Origin: Bradyrhizobium vignae
GTDB lineage: Bacteria; Pseudomonadota; Alphaproteobacteria; Rhizobiales; Xanthobacteraceae
Assembly (NCBI RefSeq): GCF_004114425.1
Contig: NZ_RDQF01000049.1
Location: forward strand, 1-58,915
Length of the DNA stretch: 58,915 nt
Direction: 5' to 3'
In this document: piece after piece, positions 32,500-41,046 of the stretch
How the letters are laid out: each line of letters begins with the position of its first letter
How positions within the stretch are numbered: the stretch's first letter is position 1
Position numbers and translations under genes: made by a program
The notes under the pieces: model-generated
Database searches by the model: none
What the model was told of the DNA's origin: nothing
The model's input: only the letters and a program-made list of their open reading frames with translations

Positions 32500-33891
32500 A
32501 TGACCATGACAGCGGCGGCCATCGGGCATGTGGACACCGGGATCTCCGAACATCGGGTCATCAGGAAGATTGCCTGGCGGCTGATGCCGCTGATCATAGT
32601 CTGCTACTTCTTCGCGTTCTTCGACCGCGTCAACATCAGCTTCGCCAAAGCCGCGCTCCAAGCCGATCTCGGGCTCAGCAACACGGCTTATGGGTTGGGC
32701 GCAAGCCTGTTCGTCGTCGGCTACGTCCTGCTGGAAGTGCCGAGCAACATGCTGCTGTATCGCTTCGGCGCGCGGCGCTGGATCGCCCGCATCATGATCT
32801 CCTGGGGCATCGCCACCGCGGCCATGGTGTTCGTGCGCAGCGAATGGCAGTTCTACTCACTGCGGTTTGTGATCGGCGCCATGGAAGCAGGATTTGCACC
32901 CGGCATTCTCTACTATCTGACACTTTGGTTTCCGAAGTCGCACCGTGGGCGCATGACGTCGGTATTCTTCCTCGCGACCGCCTTCTCAGGGATCATCGGT
33001 GCGCCGATCTCCGGCCTCATTCTCAACTATCTCAACGGACTGCATGGTCTCGCCGGCTGGCAATGGCTGTTCGTGGCTGGCGGTCTGCCGTGCGTTGCGC
33101 TCGGCCTGGTCGTCCTGTTCCGCTTCGATGACGGCATCGAGCAGGCGAAGTGGCTGAGCGACGACGAACGTCGTATCATCTCGGTGCAGCTCGACCGGCA
33201 GAAGAGCGAGGTCGACGAGCGCTCGGCGTGGCGCTCGCTGCTGATGCCGGGCGTGCTGCTGCTGGGCTTCATCTACTTCCTGATCCAGGTCGCATCCTAC
33301 GGGCTGAATTTCTGGGCGCCGGATCTGATCAAGGCCGCGGGCGTTGGCAGCGCGGCGGCGATCGGTTTCCTGACGGCCGCTCCCTATGTGTGCGGTGCCA
33401 TCAGCATGTTGGTGGTCGGGCGGATGTCCGATGCCTCGGGCGAACGTCCGAAGTTCGTGGCCGCCTTGATCCTGGCCGCAGGATTCGGCTTCTTCGCCAG
33501 CGGAGCCTTCGACAAGAATGTCGTGACGCTGGTGGGGGCGCTTGCCGTCCTCGGCGCCGGCGTGGTTGCAGCGATCCCAACGTTTTGGACCCTGCCGCCA
33601 AAGATCCTGACGGGAGCGGGCGCAGCGAGCGGCATCGCACTGATCAACACGCTCGGCCAAGTCGGCGGAATCGTGAGCCCGGTGATGGTCGGCTCGGTCA
33701 AGGACTGGACCGGCAGCACCACACCTGCGCTTTACGCGATCGGTAGCGTCTGCGTGCTCTGCGCGATCCTGCTGCTGACCTCGCTGCCGCGCGGGTTGAG
33801 GGCGAACGATCTGCCCGAAGCGGACGCGGGCGCACTCGGCCCGTTGAAGGCCGAGAACGTGTCACGGACGCCGACGATCCGACCATCCTAG
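32500..33891 (+). CDS. MFS organic-acid importer (anion:cation symporter family)
   Basis: The 463-residue, 12-segment transporter is of the tartrate/phthalate permease group: FFAFFDRVNISFAKAALQADLG, YGLGASLFVVGYVLLEVPSNM, GAMEAGFAPGILYYLTLWFP and a central charged loop. AAGGAGGAAACC precedes ATG 32500. It probably imports the acid used by the CoA-transferase and lyase upstream. The last 20 or so codons lie antisense to a 3'-5' exonuclease remnant that continues past 33891, so the C-terminal tail was probably created by a recombination. Confidence 0.88.
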   Translation: MTMTAAAIGHVDTGISEHRVIRKIAWRLMPLIIVCYFFAFFDRVNISFAKAALQADLGLSNTAYGLGASLFVVGYVLLEVPSNMLLYRFGARRWIARIMISWGIATAAMVFVRSEWQFYSLRFVIGAMEAGFAPGILYYLTLWFPKSHRGRMTSVFFLATAFSGIIGAPISGLILNYLNGLHGLAGWQWLFVAGGLPCVALGLVVLFRFDDGIEQAKWLSDDERRIISVQLDRQKSEVDERSAWRSLLMPGVLLLGFIYFLIQVASYGLNFWAPDLIKAAGVGSAAAIGFLTAAPYVCGAISMLVVGRMSDASGERPKFVAALILAAGFGFFASGAFDKNVVTLVGALAVLGAGVVAAIPTFWTLPPKILTGAGAASGIALINTLGQVGGIVSPVMVGSVKDWTGSTTPALYAIGSVCVLCAILLLTSLPRGLRANDLPEADAGALGPLKAENVSRTPTIRPS

Positions 33892-34070
33892 TCGAACTTG
33901 ACCATCCCGAGCCCGATGATCTCGTCCTTGGCGTGATCGAGGCTGGTCGTCTCGGTGTCCAGAAGGATGCCGGTCCTGCAATCCTGCCCGACGGTCCGCT
34001 GGGATGCGGACCGCGGCACCGGGCGACGCAGCACCCTGTAGTCCGCCGACCGGCTCAAGGCCTCCGCCAT
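33840..34070 (-). pseudogene. 3'-5' exonuclease (DnaQ-like) N-terminal remnant
   Basis: From 34070 leftward the minus strand reads SADYRVLRRPVPRS, then GILLDTETTSLDHAKDEIIGLGMVKFD. This is exonuclease motif I of the DEDD family (D-x-E-T-T). A TAG at 33888-33890 interrupts, but the same frame continues beyond it as DGRIVGVRDTFSAFNGPSAP, the expected next segment of these exonucleases, and then runs antisense through the MFS 3' end. The rest of the enzyme is absent. Confidence 0.65.
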
Positions 34071-34536
34071 CGTTGGGAGCATTGTGCTGGAGCCACTTGT
34101 CGGCGGCCTGCTTGGAGGCGAAGAGCCTGGCCCAGGAAGTGTCGCCGATCGCTCTGGAATTCTCATCGGCGAGATAGATCCAAACGGAAGTTTGCCGCTG
34201 CCCGCCTTCGATCTCGTATTCCCACGCAACGCCCTCGGGATCGTGCTTGTCGAACCATCTATCGGCCGCCTCTGCGGACGCAAACACCTTTACCCATTCC
34301 TGGTCGCCGACGTTCCGCTGTTTTCCACTCTCGTAGTCGTTGAGATAAACCCACGCCGTCCTTCGGGTCCGACTCAGCTCAGCCCGATGTTCAACTGCGG
34401 CATTGACCTTCTGCCGATCGGCGCGATCCTCTCGCGGGAGCGATCGAAGGGTGGCGTGGATTTCGGACGGAAGCCCGGGTCTTTCGCCGGGCGGTTTCTT
34501 GGCCCATTCGATCCAACGGTCGAACGCGTCCGTCAT
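33862..34536 (-). CDS. Hypothetical protein with two tandem WxYL repeats
   Basis: The 224-codon product contains two copies of a motif of about 45 residues: AWVYLNDYESGKQRNVGD with WVKVFASAEAADRWFDKHD, and VWIYLADENSRAIGDTSWARLFASKQAADKWLQHN. The repeats are spaced by EGVAWEYEIE-like strands. Past about residue 150 it reads out of frame through the exonuclease remnant, so the natural C-terminus has probably been replaced. The start at 34536 overlaps the ligD stop. Function unknown; the linkage to ligD suggests they are co-transcribed. Confidence 0.6.
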   Translation of the reverse strand: MTDAFDRWIEWAKKPPGERPGLPSEIHATLRSLPREDRADRQKVNAAVEHRAELSRTRRTAWVYLNDYESGKQRNVGDQEWVKVFASAEAADRWFDKHDPEGVAWEYEIEGGQRQTSVWIYLADENSRAIGDTSWARLFASKQAADKWLQHNAPNDGGGLEPVGGLQGAASPGAAVRIPADRRAGLQDRHPSGHRDDQPRSRQGRDHRARDGQVRLGWSDRRRP

Positions 34537-36356
34537 GGGGGCCTCCTTTGCTTTACCCGAAACGGGCTATCCATCGTGAACGCGTCCGGCCTGATGCCCT
34601 TCTCCAGGCTCGCCCAGCTCACGGGTGCGGCGATCGGAAATCCTTCCCGCGCCCGCGGCGAATAGGTGCCGACGGCCGTCGTGCCGCGTCCGTTGCGCAG
34701 ATAGTCGAGGAAGATCCGCCGAGCGCGCCTTGCCTGCGCTGAGAGGATGTAGCGATCGGGATTGCGCGCGGCGAACTCGGAGCACAGTCCGCGCGTGATC
34801 CGGTGCGCCCGATCGTGCAGCATCGGCTCATCGAGCGGCGCCATCAGATGAACGCCCTTGCCACCGGTCAGCTTCGGCCAGGGGTCGAGCCCTTCTCGCT
34901 TCAACAGGGCACGAAGCTCGAGCGCGGTGTCGGCGACCTCCTGCCACTCCACGCCTTCGCCCGGATCGAGGTCGATCACGATGCGGTCGGCATGCTCGAA
35001 GTCCTCGACCGTCGAATTCCAGGGGTGCAGCTCGACGGTTCCGATCCGCACGAGGCCGAGAAGGCCATCAAGACTGTCGACCCAGAGGCGCGTCCCTTGC
35101 CCGCCATCGCGCTTCTGGATGCGGAGCTGGTGCACGGCTTCCGGGACGTCCTTCGGAAGCGGCCCCTTGTGGTAGAAGGTGGTGCCGTGCACGTGCCGCA
35201 CCAGCTTGAGGGGCCGGTGGCCGAGGTGCGGCAGCGCCTTGTTCCATACCCGCCTCCAATAGTTCGCAAGTTCTTCCTTGGAAGGGACGACCGCGTCGGG
35301 AAGAAGCTGGAGGATGTTTTCCTTGGGCACCCCGAGCTTCGGCCATCCGGCGGAGGATGGCGCCGACCGCGGCGCCTTCACCGTCCGCACTGCTAGGTCG
35401 CCCCGAAGACCTTTGAACACCGCTTCCCGCAGCAGGCCGTCGTCCGTCAGCGCACCATACTCCACCTCAGCTTCGACGGCCGGTTCGACCCATGTCGCCT
35501 TCGGCTTCCTGATCCGGACGTCGAGCGGGGAGGTTCGTCGGATCAGCGGATCCAGCCGCTCGCGCAACTCGCGCGCGGTCGTCTCAGTGTATCCGGTCCG
35601 AACTTTGCCGGCATACACGAGCTTGCCGTCCTTGTGGCGGCCCACATAGAGCGAGGCGATCTTGCGCGGATGGGCTCCCAGCTTTTCCACGAAGGCGACG
35701 ATCGGAAAGGTCTCGCTCTTCTTGCACTTCAGCTTGATCCAGGTCTCCTGCCGGCCCGAGCGGTATGGGCGGCCGAGCCGTTTGGCGACCAGCCCTTCCA
35801 GTCCGAGCTGACAGGCCTTCGCGAAGATCTCATCGCCGTCCGCCTCGAGAGCCTCGACATAGACGAAGGTTTCCGGTGCGTTCGCGAGGAGCTGCTGCAG
35901 CAGACGCTTGCGATCCTCATAGGCCGCGCCACGTAGGTCGTAGCCGTCGAGGTACAGGAGATCGAAGGCGTGGTAGCGCACACGCTCGCTCTGCTTGCGG
36001 CCGAGCTCGCGCCGGAGCCGCTGGAAGTCGGGCAGCCCGCCGCTGCCGTACACGACGGCCTCGCCGTCGATGATCGCGCTCTTCGCGTTCACCTTATGAG
36101 CCGAGGCTGCAATCGAGGAGAACTGCTCCGTCCAGTCGAGCCCCGTCCGCGAATAGACTGTGATATCGCCATCATGGAGATGCAGCTGTGCGCGATATCC
36201 GTCCGCTTTGATTTCGTAGACCCAACCCTCCCCAGGGGGCGGTTTCTCGCGCAGCGTGGGGTCGCACGGCTCGATGTAACCTGGAATAGCGGTTTTGCGG
36301 GCGGCGGTGACGCGCGATACTTCCGAACGAGACTGACGCAACGCCACGGCACACAT
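34533..36356 (-). CDS. ligD: Two-domain LigD: ATP-dependent DNA ligase plus polymerase domain
   Basis: The 607-residue protein has an adenylation domain with the catalytic Lys in YEIKADGYRAQ (Lys50), motif IDGEAVVY, the EGLVAKR motif and KLKCKK. An OB-fold (GKVRTGYTETTARELRERLDP, KPKATWVEP) follows, and from about residue 345 a primase-type polymerase domain with VIDLDPGEGVEW metal aspartates and KGVHLMAPL. The phosphoesterase domain of some LigD proteins is lacking. It acts with Ku in bacterial non-homologous end joining. The order ligase-then-polymerase matches the rhizobial form. The Ku gene at 40110 is frameshifted. Confidence 0.92.
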   Translation of the reverse strand: MCAVALRQSRSEVSRVTAARKTAIPGYIEPCDPTLREKPPPGEGWVYEIKADGYRAQLHLHDGDITVYSRTGLDWTEQFSSIAASAHKVNAKSAIIDGEAVVYGSGGLPDFQRLRRELGRKQSERVRYHAFDLLYLDGYDLRGAAYEDRKRLLQQLLANAPETFVYVEALEADGDEIFAKACQLGLEGLVAKRLGRPYRSGRQETWIKLKCKKSETFPIVAFVEKLGAHPRKIASLYVGRHKDGKLVYAGKVRTGYTETTARELRERLDPLIRRTSPLDVRIRKPKATWVEPAVEAEVEYGALTDDGLLREAVFKGLRGDLAVRTVKAPRSAPSSAGWPKLGVPKENILQLLPDAVVPSKEELANYWRRVWNKALPHLGHRPLKLVRHVHGTTFYHKGPLPKDVPEAVHQLRIQKRDGGQGTRLWVDSLDGLLGLVRIGTVELHPWNSTVEDFEHADRIVIDLDPGEGVEWQEVADTALELRALLKREGLDPWPKLTGGKGVHLMAPLDEPMLHDRAHRITRGLCSEFAARNPDRYILSAQARRARRIFLDYLRNGRGTTAVGTYSPRAREGFPIAAPVSWASLEKGIRPDAFTMDSPFRVKQRRPP

Positions 36357-36536
36357 GCGGATTCAACCTGGCAGGCCTGAATCGTTCCCTCACGCCAGTC
36401 GCTGGTGAGCCTGCTTCCGCCTCGTTCTTGGGCCGGCGCGCTCGCTAAGTTTTTGCGATGCATCTTAATTTTCCTGAATCCGGGAACGCGCGGCGCCGGT
36501 TATCCTCATTCTCCAACGACTGAGGGGCTCTCTCCG

Positions 36537-36737
36537 ATGTTCGACGCCCAGACCACCGCGCTGCTGCGCGCGGTCCTCGACGATGTCTGTCAAACCGTGT
36601 CGCGTTACGAAACCGGCACCCGCACGCACGTAGCCGCGAAGATCCTCGAAGCGGCCAGGCAGGGCGAGGCGACGGCGGACAGCTTGATGCAGGTCGGCCG
36701 GAAGGCGCTCAGCGACGCGCCGAAGATGTGGCGGTGA
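36537..36737 (+). CDS. Small hypothetical protein (LigD-linked)
   Basis: A 66-residue product (MFDAQTTALLRAVLDDVC, then GTRTHVAAKILEAARQGEAT) of a helical small-protein type common in Bradyrhizobium relatives. It resembles the family member at 42507, which also starts with a helix of the LRxVLDxV pattern. ATG 36537 lies in a region with a weak purine-rich leader. Function unknown; it is transcribed away from ligD. Confidence 0.65.
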   Translation: MFDAQTTALLRAVLDDVCQTVSRYETGTRTHVAAKILEAARQGEATADSLMQVGRKALSDAPKMWR

Positions 36738-36757
36738 TGAGCCATGATCGGCGCTCG

Positions 36758-36871
36758 TCACTGGTCATGGGCGAGCGCCCTTCCGCCGGAGGCCATCAGG
36801 AGAAGTCCGACTGCGATCAGTATCAGAGCCAGCCTGAATTCACCTCCGAGAACGATCCGACGTCGTCGCAT
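36758..36871 (-). CDS. Very small single-pass membrane protein
   Basis: The 37-codon frame reads MRRRRIVLGGEFRLALILIAVG and continues LLLMASGGRALAHDQ: a basic head, one hydrophobic segment of 17-18 residues and a polar tail. It is too short for most gene finders. It overlaps the end of the broken zinc-ribbon gene in another frame. The arginine head and clean membrane segment argue for a real gene, but no homologue could be checked. Confidence 0.4.
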   Translation of the reverse strand: MRRRRIVLGGEFRLALILIAVGLLLMASGGRALAHDQ

Positions 36872-37075
36872 CGCTGGCAACGCAAGTGCGTGCCGTCGGC
36901 TCCTATTCGGCGGAGGAAAGTTGGCTCATGGGGGCGGAGTCTCCGTCCCTCGCCTCTGCAAGTCGTGCACTTGCCGGCATAGATCTTGCGGCCCGGCGCC
37001 GGCTGGCGTACCGGCGGCGGAGCCGGTGCCGTTGCAAGCCTCGCACCTGATCTCGCCGACCTGGCCGGTGCTCAT
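36823..37075 (-). pseudogene. Small zinc-ribbon protein, frameshifted
   Basis: From ATG 37075 the frame reads MSTGQVGEIRCEACNGTGSA. A one-base shift in the GC-rich stretch near 36990-37010 continues it as GRKIYAGKCTTCRGEGRRLR and later THLRCQRCDDVGSF. The CxxC pairs (CEAC, CTTC, CQRC) with glycine-rich turns are DnaJ-type zinc-finger signatures known from small rhizobial proteins. As it stands the zinc site is broken. Real mutation or sequence error cannot be separated here. Confidence 0.55.
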
Positions 37076-37266
37076 GCTTCGCCCGAGCCGGAGAACAGCA
37101 CGTTCGGCGGCGTTGCGCGCGGCGGCGGCGTGCGTCCGTAGCTTGATCCGCTGCTCTTGAGTTCGTACCGCTTGGCCAAATCGAGCAGCCGCCGCTTGGT
37201 GAATGGATCCGCTTTCTCCGCCAGATCGCGCGCCCGCTGCGCGAAGCCCCTGTAGAACTCTTCCAC
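37072..37266 (-). CDS. Small hypothetical protein
   Basis: A 64-residue product from GTG 37266: EEFYRGFAQRARDLAEKADP, then FTKRRLLDLAKRYELKS, an amphipathic helical pair typical of a family of small Bradyrhizobium proteins. The tail becomes Pro/Arg-rich. The stop overlaps the start of the zinc-ribbon gene, so the two may be coupled. Function unknown. Confidence 0.6.
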   Translation of the reverse strand: MEEFYRGFAQRARDLAEKADPFTKRRLLDLAKRYELKSSGSSYGRTPPPRATPPNVLFSGSGEA

Positions 37267-37416
37267 GACGCCACCCCCGCAACAATCACTGAAAACTGCA
37301 TTTCATTATTCGGCGGCGGTGAGGTCAAGGACTTCGGCAGTCGCGTACAACTTTCCGCGACGCTGTTGCGCCCGCGGGTCGGATGGAACTACGCTGTAGC
37401 CGGCAGGGAAAATCCG

Positions 37417-37518
37417 ATGACTGTGCTCTTTCCGAACCGGAAGCTGTGCCCGACGTGCGGCAAACCGATGACGGCTGTCGCGGACGGTAAGCGGGGCTGC
37501 AGCGGTATGTTTGCGTGA
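37417..37518 (+). CDS. Very small zinc-finger-like peptide
   Basis: The 33-codon frame reads MTVLFPNRKLCPTCGKPMTA and continues VADGKRGCSGMFA. The CPTCGKPM knuckle and a later Cys suggest a zinc knuckle or a remnant of one. AGGGAAAA lies before ATG 37417. No family assigned. Confidence 0.4.
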   Translation: MTVLFPNRKLCPTCGKPMTAVADGKRGCSGMFA

Positions 37519-37594
37519 CTTGCGATGGCGACCCGATGCGTTCGCCGACGGTTCGTGGCTGGATCGAAGGCCCCCTGAAGCCGCCGAACGAGTC

Positions 37595-37869
37595 CTAGTC
37601 CGGACCAGTCCGGTCGCACTTTGGGCATCGCCCATCGGCGGTGAGCGAGAGCTGGCGGCCGATTTCCTCCCTGAGTACCTCTGGCTCGCAGCTCGTCCCG
37701 TCGCTTTTGACGATGCGCTTGGCGCGCTCGAGCGCGTGGCTCTCGGCTGCATCGTCGCCGACGCGGATGGTGACGTCGTCGTGGAGGGGCAGACCGTGGT
37801 GGCGCGCGTGGTGTGGAGCGCGTAGTGCACGAGCGCAGCCAGGTCATCCGACGGTATGTTCGGCGACAT
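37595..37869 (-). pseudogene. Small hypothetical protein with CxxC end, frameshifted
   Basis: ATG 37869 opens MSPNIPSDDLAALVHYALHT and runs to a CCCC tract near 37785. Adding one C there continues the protein as CPLHDDVTIRVGDDAAESHA, then ERAKRIVKSDG, and ends GRCPKCDRTGPD at 37595. The joined product of about 91 residues is like a widespread small rhizobial protein of unknown function. The break in a homopolymer suggests slippage or a sequencing error. Confidence 0.6.
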
Positions 37870-38270
37870 CTCGGCTCTCCTCTAGCGCTCCTTCCTCGGC
37901 GCCCTGACGGAAATCAGCCCCGGCGTCCAAAGGATCGCCGGGGCCAATTGTCCGCTTTTCTAGCCAGGGGCTGTGACCCTCCAACCCGCGGTCCCGGCCT
38001 TCGTTCCATCGAACTGCCGGCGAGCCGCTCTCCGGAGCCGGCCCGTCCTCGCGGTCGGTGCCCTGATGCGAAGCGGGGTCCGGAGCGCCTAGGAGTCCGG
38101 GCTCCGCTCGTCACGGCGCCAGCGCGCTTCGCGCCAGCGTGCACAAATCCTAGGGGAGAGACGGCTAGGCGCCTTGAGCCATCTCAAAACCCAGTCCCGC
38201 TTCCTTAGGGGAGGACCTTAGGTAGTCGACCGCAATTTCGCAGGCTCGCGAGCGGGCGCATGCTCGCTTC
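37870..38270. other. Intergenic stretch, nothing recognised
   Basis: About 400 bases. Overlapping frames on both strands are long because of high GC, but show no motif, start context or repeat. Confidence 0.35.
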
Positions 38271-38483
38271 ATGGAGCGCCAGGTTTTGTTCAAGTGTCCG
38301 CGCACCGGCATGAACGTGCAGTAGCGGCTGGAAGACGATCGGCCGGAGGCGCCGCCGCAAAACACCTACATGCCCGTGCGGTGTCCCGCCTGCATGGCGC
38401 TTCACTTCGTCAACAGCACGACCGGCAAGCTCCTCGGAGGTTTAAGCAGCAGTCAGCCCGGTCGAGATCGGCGCTCCGCCTGA
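38271..38483 (+). pseudogene. Small CxxC protein interrupted by TAG
   Basis: ATG 38271 starts MERQVLFKCPRTGMNVQ. TAG at 38322-38324 follows, and the same frame continues RLEDDRPEAPPQNTYMPVRC, then PACMALHFVNSTTGKLLGG. The two CPxT/CPAC knuckles and the HFVNSTTGK end are those of a small rhizobial protein family that normally reads through this position. Only the first 17 residues would be made. Confidence 0.6.
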
Positions 38484-39122
38484 TCCATCAAGCGACTTGT
38501 GCAGACGTCGATGCTGAGGGAAATACCATCGCATGACTTCTCGCAGCTTGTCGGAATCTCCCCGCGCCCAGTTGCGCATGATCTCGCAACCGAAGGAGAT
38601 CGCCGTGATCGGCCTTGCCCCGGCCTGGATCATTCGGTCGAACGCGCGGCACGCGGCCGGCGAGATGCCGCCCACCGCGTCGGCGACCGGATAGACCTCG
38701 TAGCCTTCGGCCAGCATGTCGAGCATCGGAAAGGCGAGGCAGACCTCGGTCCAGAGCGCTCCGATGACCACCTTGCGTCGCCCGGTGTCCTGGACCGCCT
38801 TGCGGAAGTCATCGTCTTCCCATGCATTGACGCCCGTGCGGTCGATTTCTTCCACTCCCGGCAGAGCCGCGCGGATCTCCGGAATCGTGCCTTCGTTCAC
38901 GCCCATATCGACCGCCACCGTCGAGAGCACCACAGGGATGCCGTAGGCCTGAGCGAGTTTGCACAGCGCAACCGCATTGAGGGTGATCTCCTCACGGGAG
39001 GATGAAGTCACGCTGGAATACTGCTCAGGCTGGTAGTCGATCAGGACCAGAACGCAGTTTTGCGGGGTCAGAAGATGATCGGCCTTCGGATCGCGGACAG
39101 GTTCGGGCTGGGTCTTTGCCAC
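38442..39122 (-). CDS. Isochorismatase-like cysteine hydrolase (YcaC group)
   Basis: The 226-residue protein has the cysteine-hydrolase triad elements: Asp in LVLIDYQPEQY near residue 28, a downstream Lys expected in the KVVIGALW strand region, and the nucleophile Cys in LWTEVCLAFPML. IQAGARPITAISFGCE near the C-terminus is typical of YcaC. YcaC-type enzymes form ring oligomers and have an unknown physiological amide or ester substrate. The start at 39122 is the only long option. It stands alone, opposite in direction to Ku. Confidence 0.87.
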   Translation of the reverse strand: MAKTQPEPVRDPKADHLLTPQNCVLVLIDYQPEQYSSVTSSSREEITLNAVALCKLAQAYGIPVVLSTVAVDMGVNEGTIPEIRAALPGVEEIDRTGVNAWEDDDFRKAVQDTGRRKVVIGALWTEVCLAFPMLDMLAEGYEVYPVADAVGGISPAACRAFDRMIQAGARPITAISFGCEIMRNWARGDSDKLREVMRWYFPQHRRLHKSLDGSGGAPISTGLTAA

Positions 39123-39257
39123 GTTGTTCCTCTTTCGAATGGAAGTGAAGGATCCGCCAAATCTATATCAGGAAGATCTGCTGATGCGCGAGCTTCCACG
39201 GTCGACGAGCCGGACGTCGGCCAGATCATGAAGGAGCACGACGTCAGACGTAGGCCC

Positions 39258-39506
39258 TCACAGCGCGCTGAGGTCGTCGGGCACCTCGCCGCACTTCCGG
39301 ATCAGCTTGGCGTGCCTGAAGTCGCCGCTAGAGGGGTCTCCGGTCCGACTGAACGCAATTGCGCCGGCGTGACCGGGCTTCCGGGACAGCGCCTCCGCCC
39401 GCATGACTGCGGCGTTGGCGCTGAGGCACTCCGTCGCCTCGCTGGCGGCCAGGCCCTCGTCGGAGAAAACGAACGGTAGAGCGACATAGTAGGTCACATC
39501 AGCCAT
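39258..39506 (-). CDS. Small hypothetical protein
   Basis: An 82-residue product: VTYYVALPFVFSDEGLAA, then NAAVMRAEALSRKPGHAGA, IAFSRTGDPSSGDF and an acidic end. It belongs to a recognisable group of small Bradyrhizobium proteins. It overlaps the next gene upstream by eight bases, indicating an operon. Function unknown. Confidence 0.7.
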   Translation of the reverse strand: MADVTYYVALPFVFSDEGLAASEATECLSANAAVMRAEALSRKPGHAGAIAFSRTGDPSSGDFRHAKLIRKCGEVPDDLSAL

Positions 39507-39729
39507 TTGCCTCGTCTTTGCGTTCTCGGGCTCCTGGGAGCCGTCCCCGCGAGTAGCCGGTCGACACCTTCGTCCGGAGCTCGTCGAGCTGGGCCTCGAG
39601 GAAGTCGTTGGCGACGATCAGGGCCTTCACGGCTTTGTGCGCATCGCCGCCGCAGGCCGTGATCGCCTGGTCGGCGGCGAGCTCCACGTCCCCCTCGACG
39701 CGCGTTGTGGCTTCTGGCGCAGCGGGCAT
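39499..39729 (-). CDS. Small hypothetical protein
   Basis: A 76-residue helical product (ELAADQAITACGGDAHKAVK, then ALIVANDFLEAQLDELRTKV). It overlaps the start of the gene at 39258-39506. The family is small and rhizobial, function unknown. The C-terminus is Arg-rich. Confidence 0.65.
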   Translation of the reverse strand: MPAAPEATTRVEGDVELAADQAITACGGDAHKAVKALIVANDFLEAQLDELRTKVSTGYSRGRLPGARERKDEANG

Positions 39730-39820
39730 GCGCTATGTTCCCTTTTTGTTCACGTGGAGTCAAGCGGCCTCGCTTGGGTTTTAATGCCGGACCAGCTTGC
39801 CGTTGGAGTAGACTGCGCGG

Positions 39821-40036
39821 ATGGACCCGCTGATGGCGCACCGGCACCTTGCGGAAGCGGAGCGTCACGTCGCGCTTGCGGAGGACCATGTCGCCCGGCA
39901 GCTCGCAATCGTGGAAGAATTGGAACGGGCCGGACATCCGGCTGGGCTGGCCAATGACGTGCTCGGCACGTTCCGGATGCTGCTGGCCTCGCACATCGGA
40001 CACCGCGATCTGATCCGCCGGGAAATCGATGCCTAG
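39821..40036 (+). CDS. Small hypothetical protein upstream of Ku
   Basis: A 71-residue product rich in His and Glu (MAHRHLAEAERHVALAEDHV, then LAIVEELERAGHP, later SHIGHRDLIRREI). It is predicted to be one long helical hairpin. Found beside Ku genes in Bradyrhizobium relatives, from memory. Function unknown. Confidence 0.65.
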   Translation: MDPLMAHRHLAEAERHVALAEDHVARQLAIVEELERAGHPAGLANDVLGTFRMLLASHIGHRDLIRREIDA

Positions 40037-40109
40037 AAGGCCGTCGCGAGATGTCGGAACCTAGGCGTCCCGTTCGTCTTGAATCGAGGCCCAACGGAGT
40101 TCTGCGTAC

Positions 40110-40999
40110 ATGGCACCCCGCGCCAACTGGAAAGGCTTCCTCCGTCTCTCGCTGGTCACCTGTCCCGTGGCGCTCTACCCGGCCACCTCCGAATCCGAGA
40201 AGATCTCGTTCAACCAGCTCAACCGGCAGATCGGCCATCGCATCATGTACCTGAAGGTCGACGCCGATACGGGCGACGAGGTGCCGAACGAGGACATCGT
40301 CAAGGGCTACCAACTCGAGAAGGACCAGTTCATCGAGGTCTCGAAGGAGGAGCTCGAGAAGATCGCGCTTGAGTCGACGCGCACCATCGAGATCGACGAG
40401 TTCGTGGACAAGGCGGACATCGACCCGCGCTATTTGATCCGCCCGTACTACATCAGGCCGGACGGCAAGGTCGGGCACGACGCCTTCGCGGTGATCCGCG
40501 AGACCATCCGCGAAATGAACAAGGTCGCGATCGGTCGGGTGGTGCTGACCAACCGCGAGCACATCATCGGGCTCGAGCCGCTGAACAAGGGGCTCGTCGG
40601 CACGCTGCTGCGCTACCCTTACGAGGTGCGCAGCGAGCAGGAGTGTTTCGACGACATCCAAGACGTGAAAGTCACGAAGGACATGCTGGATCTCGCAAGC
40701 ACATCATGAATCAAAAGGCGGGGCGCTTCGATCCCGATAAGTTCGAAGACCACTACGAGACTGCGCTGATCGACCTCATCAACCAGAAGCGCGCCGGCAA
40801 GCCGATCACACCCAAATCCAAGCCCGCTGCGACGAACGTCGTCGACCTGATGGAAGCGCTGCGCCGGTCTGTCGGTCAGGAGACCGCGCCGGCGAAGGCG
40901 ACCAAGCCGGCCAAGAAGCCGAAGAAGGCGTCCGCCGGAGGCCGCAGCGGAAGTCCGCATAGCCCAAAATATTCGCAAAGCGTACGCCACGACCAATGA
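40110..40999 (+). pseudogene. ku: Ku end-joining protein, frameshifted
   Basis: The first frame (199 codons to 40709) is Ku: ANWKGFLRLSLVTCPVALYP, ISFNQLNRQIGHRIMYLKV, EIDEFVDKADIDPRYLIRPYY and FDDIQDVKVTKDMLDLA. Near 40697 one base seems to be missing (GCAAGCACATC), and the adjacent frame resumes KHIMNQKAGRFDPDKFEDHY, then ETALIDLINQKRAGKP and a Lys-rich tail ending 40999. The joined protein is about 296 residues, the normal Ku length. As written, the second half of the DNA-encircling domain and tail are lost. Partner LigD at 34533 is intact. Confidence 0.82.
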
Positions 41000-41046
41000 T
41001 CGGCTGATCAATTTGAAGGCTGCCATGTTGGTCGGGCGCTGCCCTT

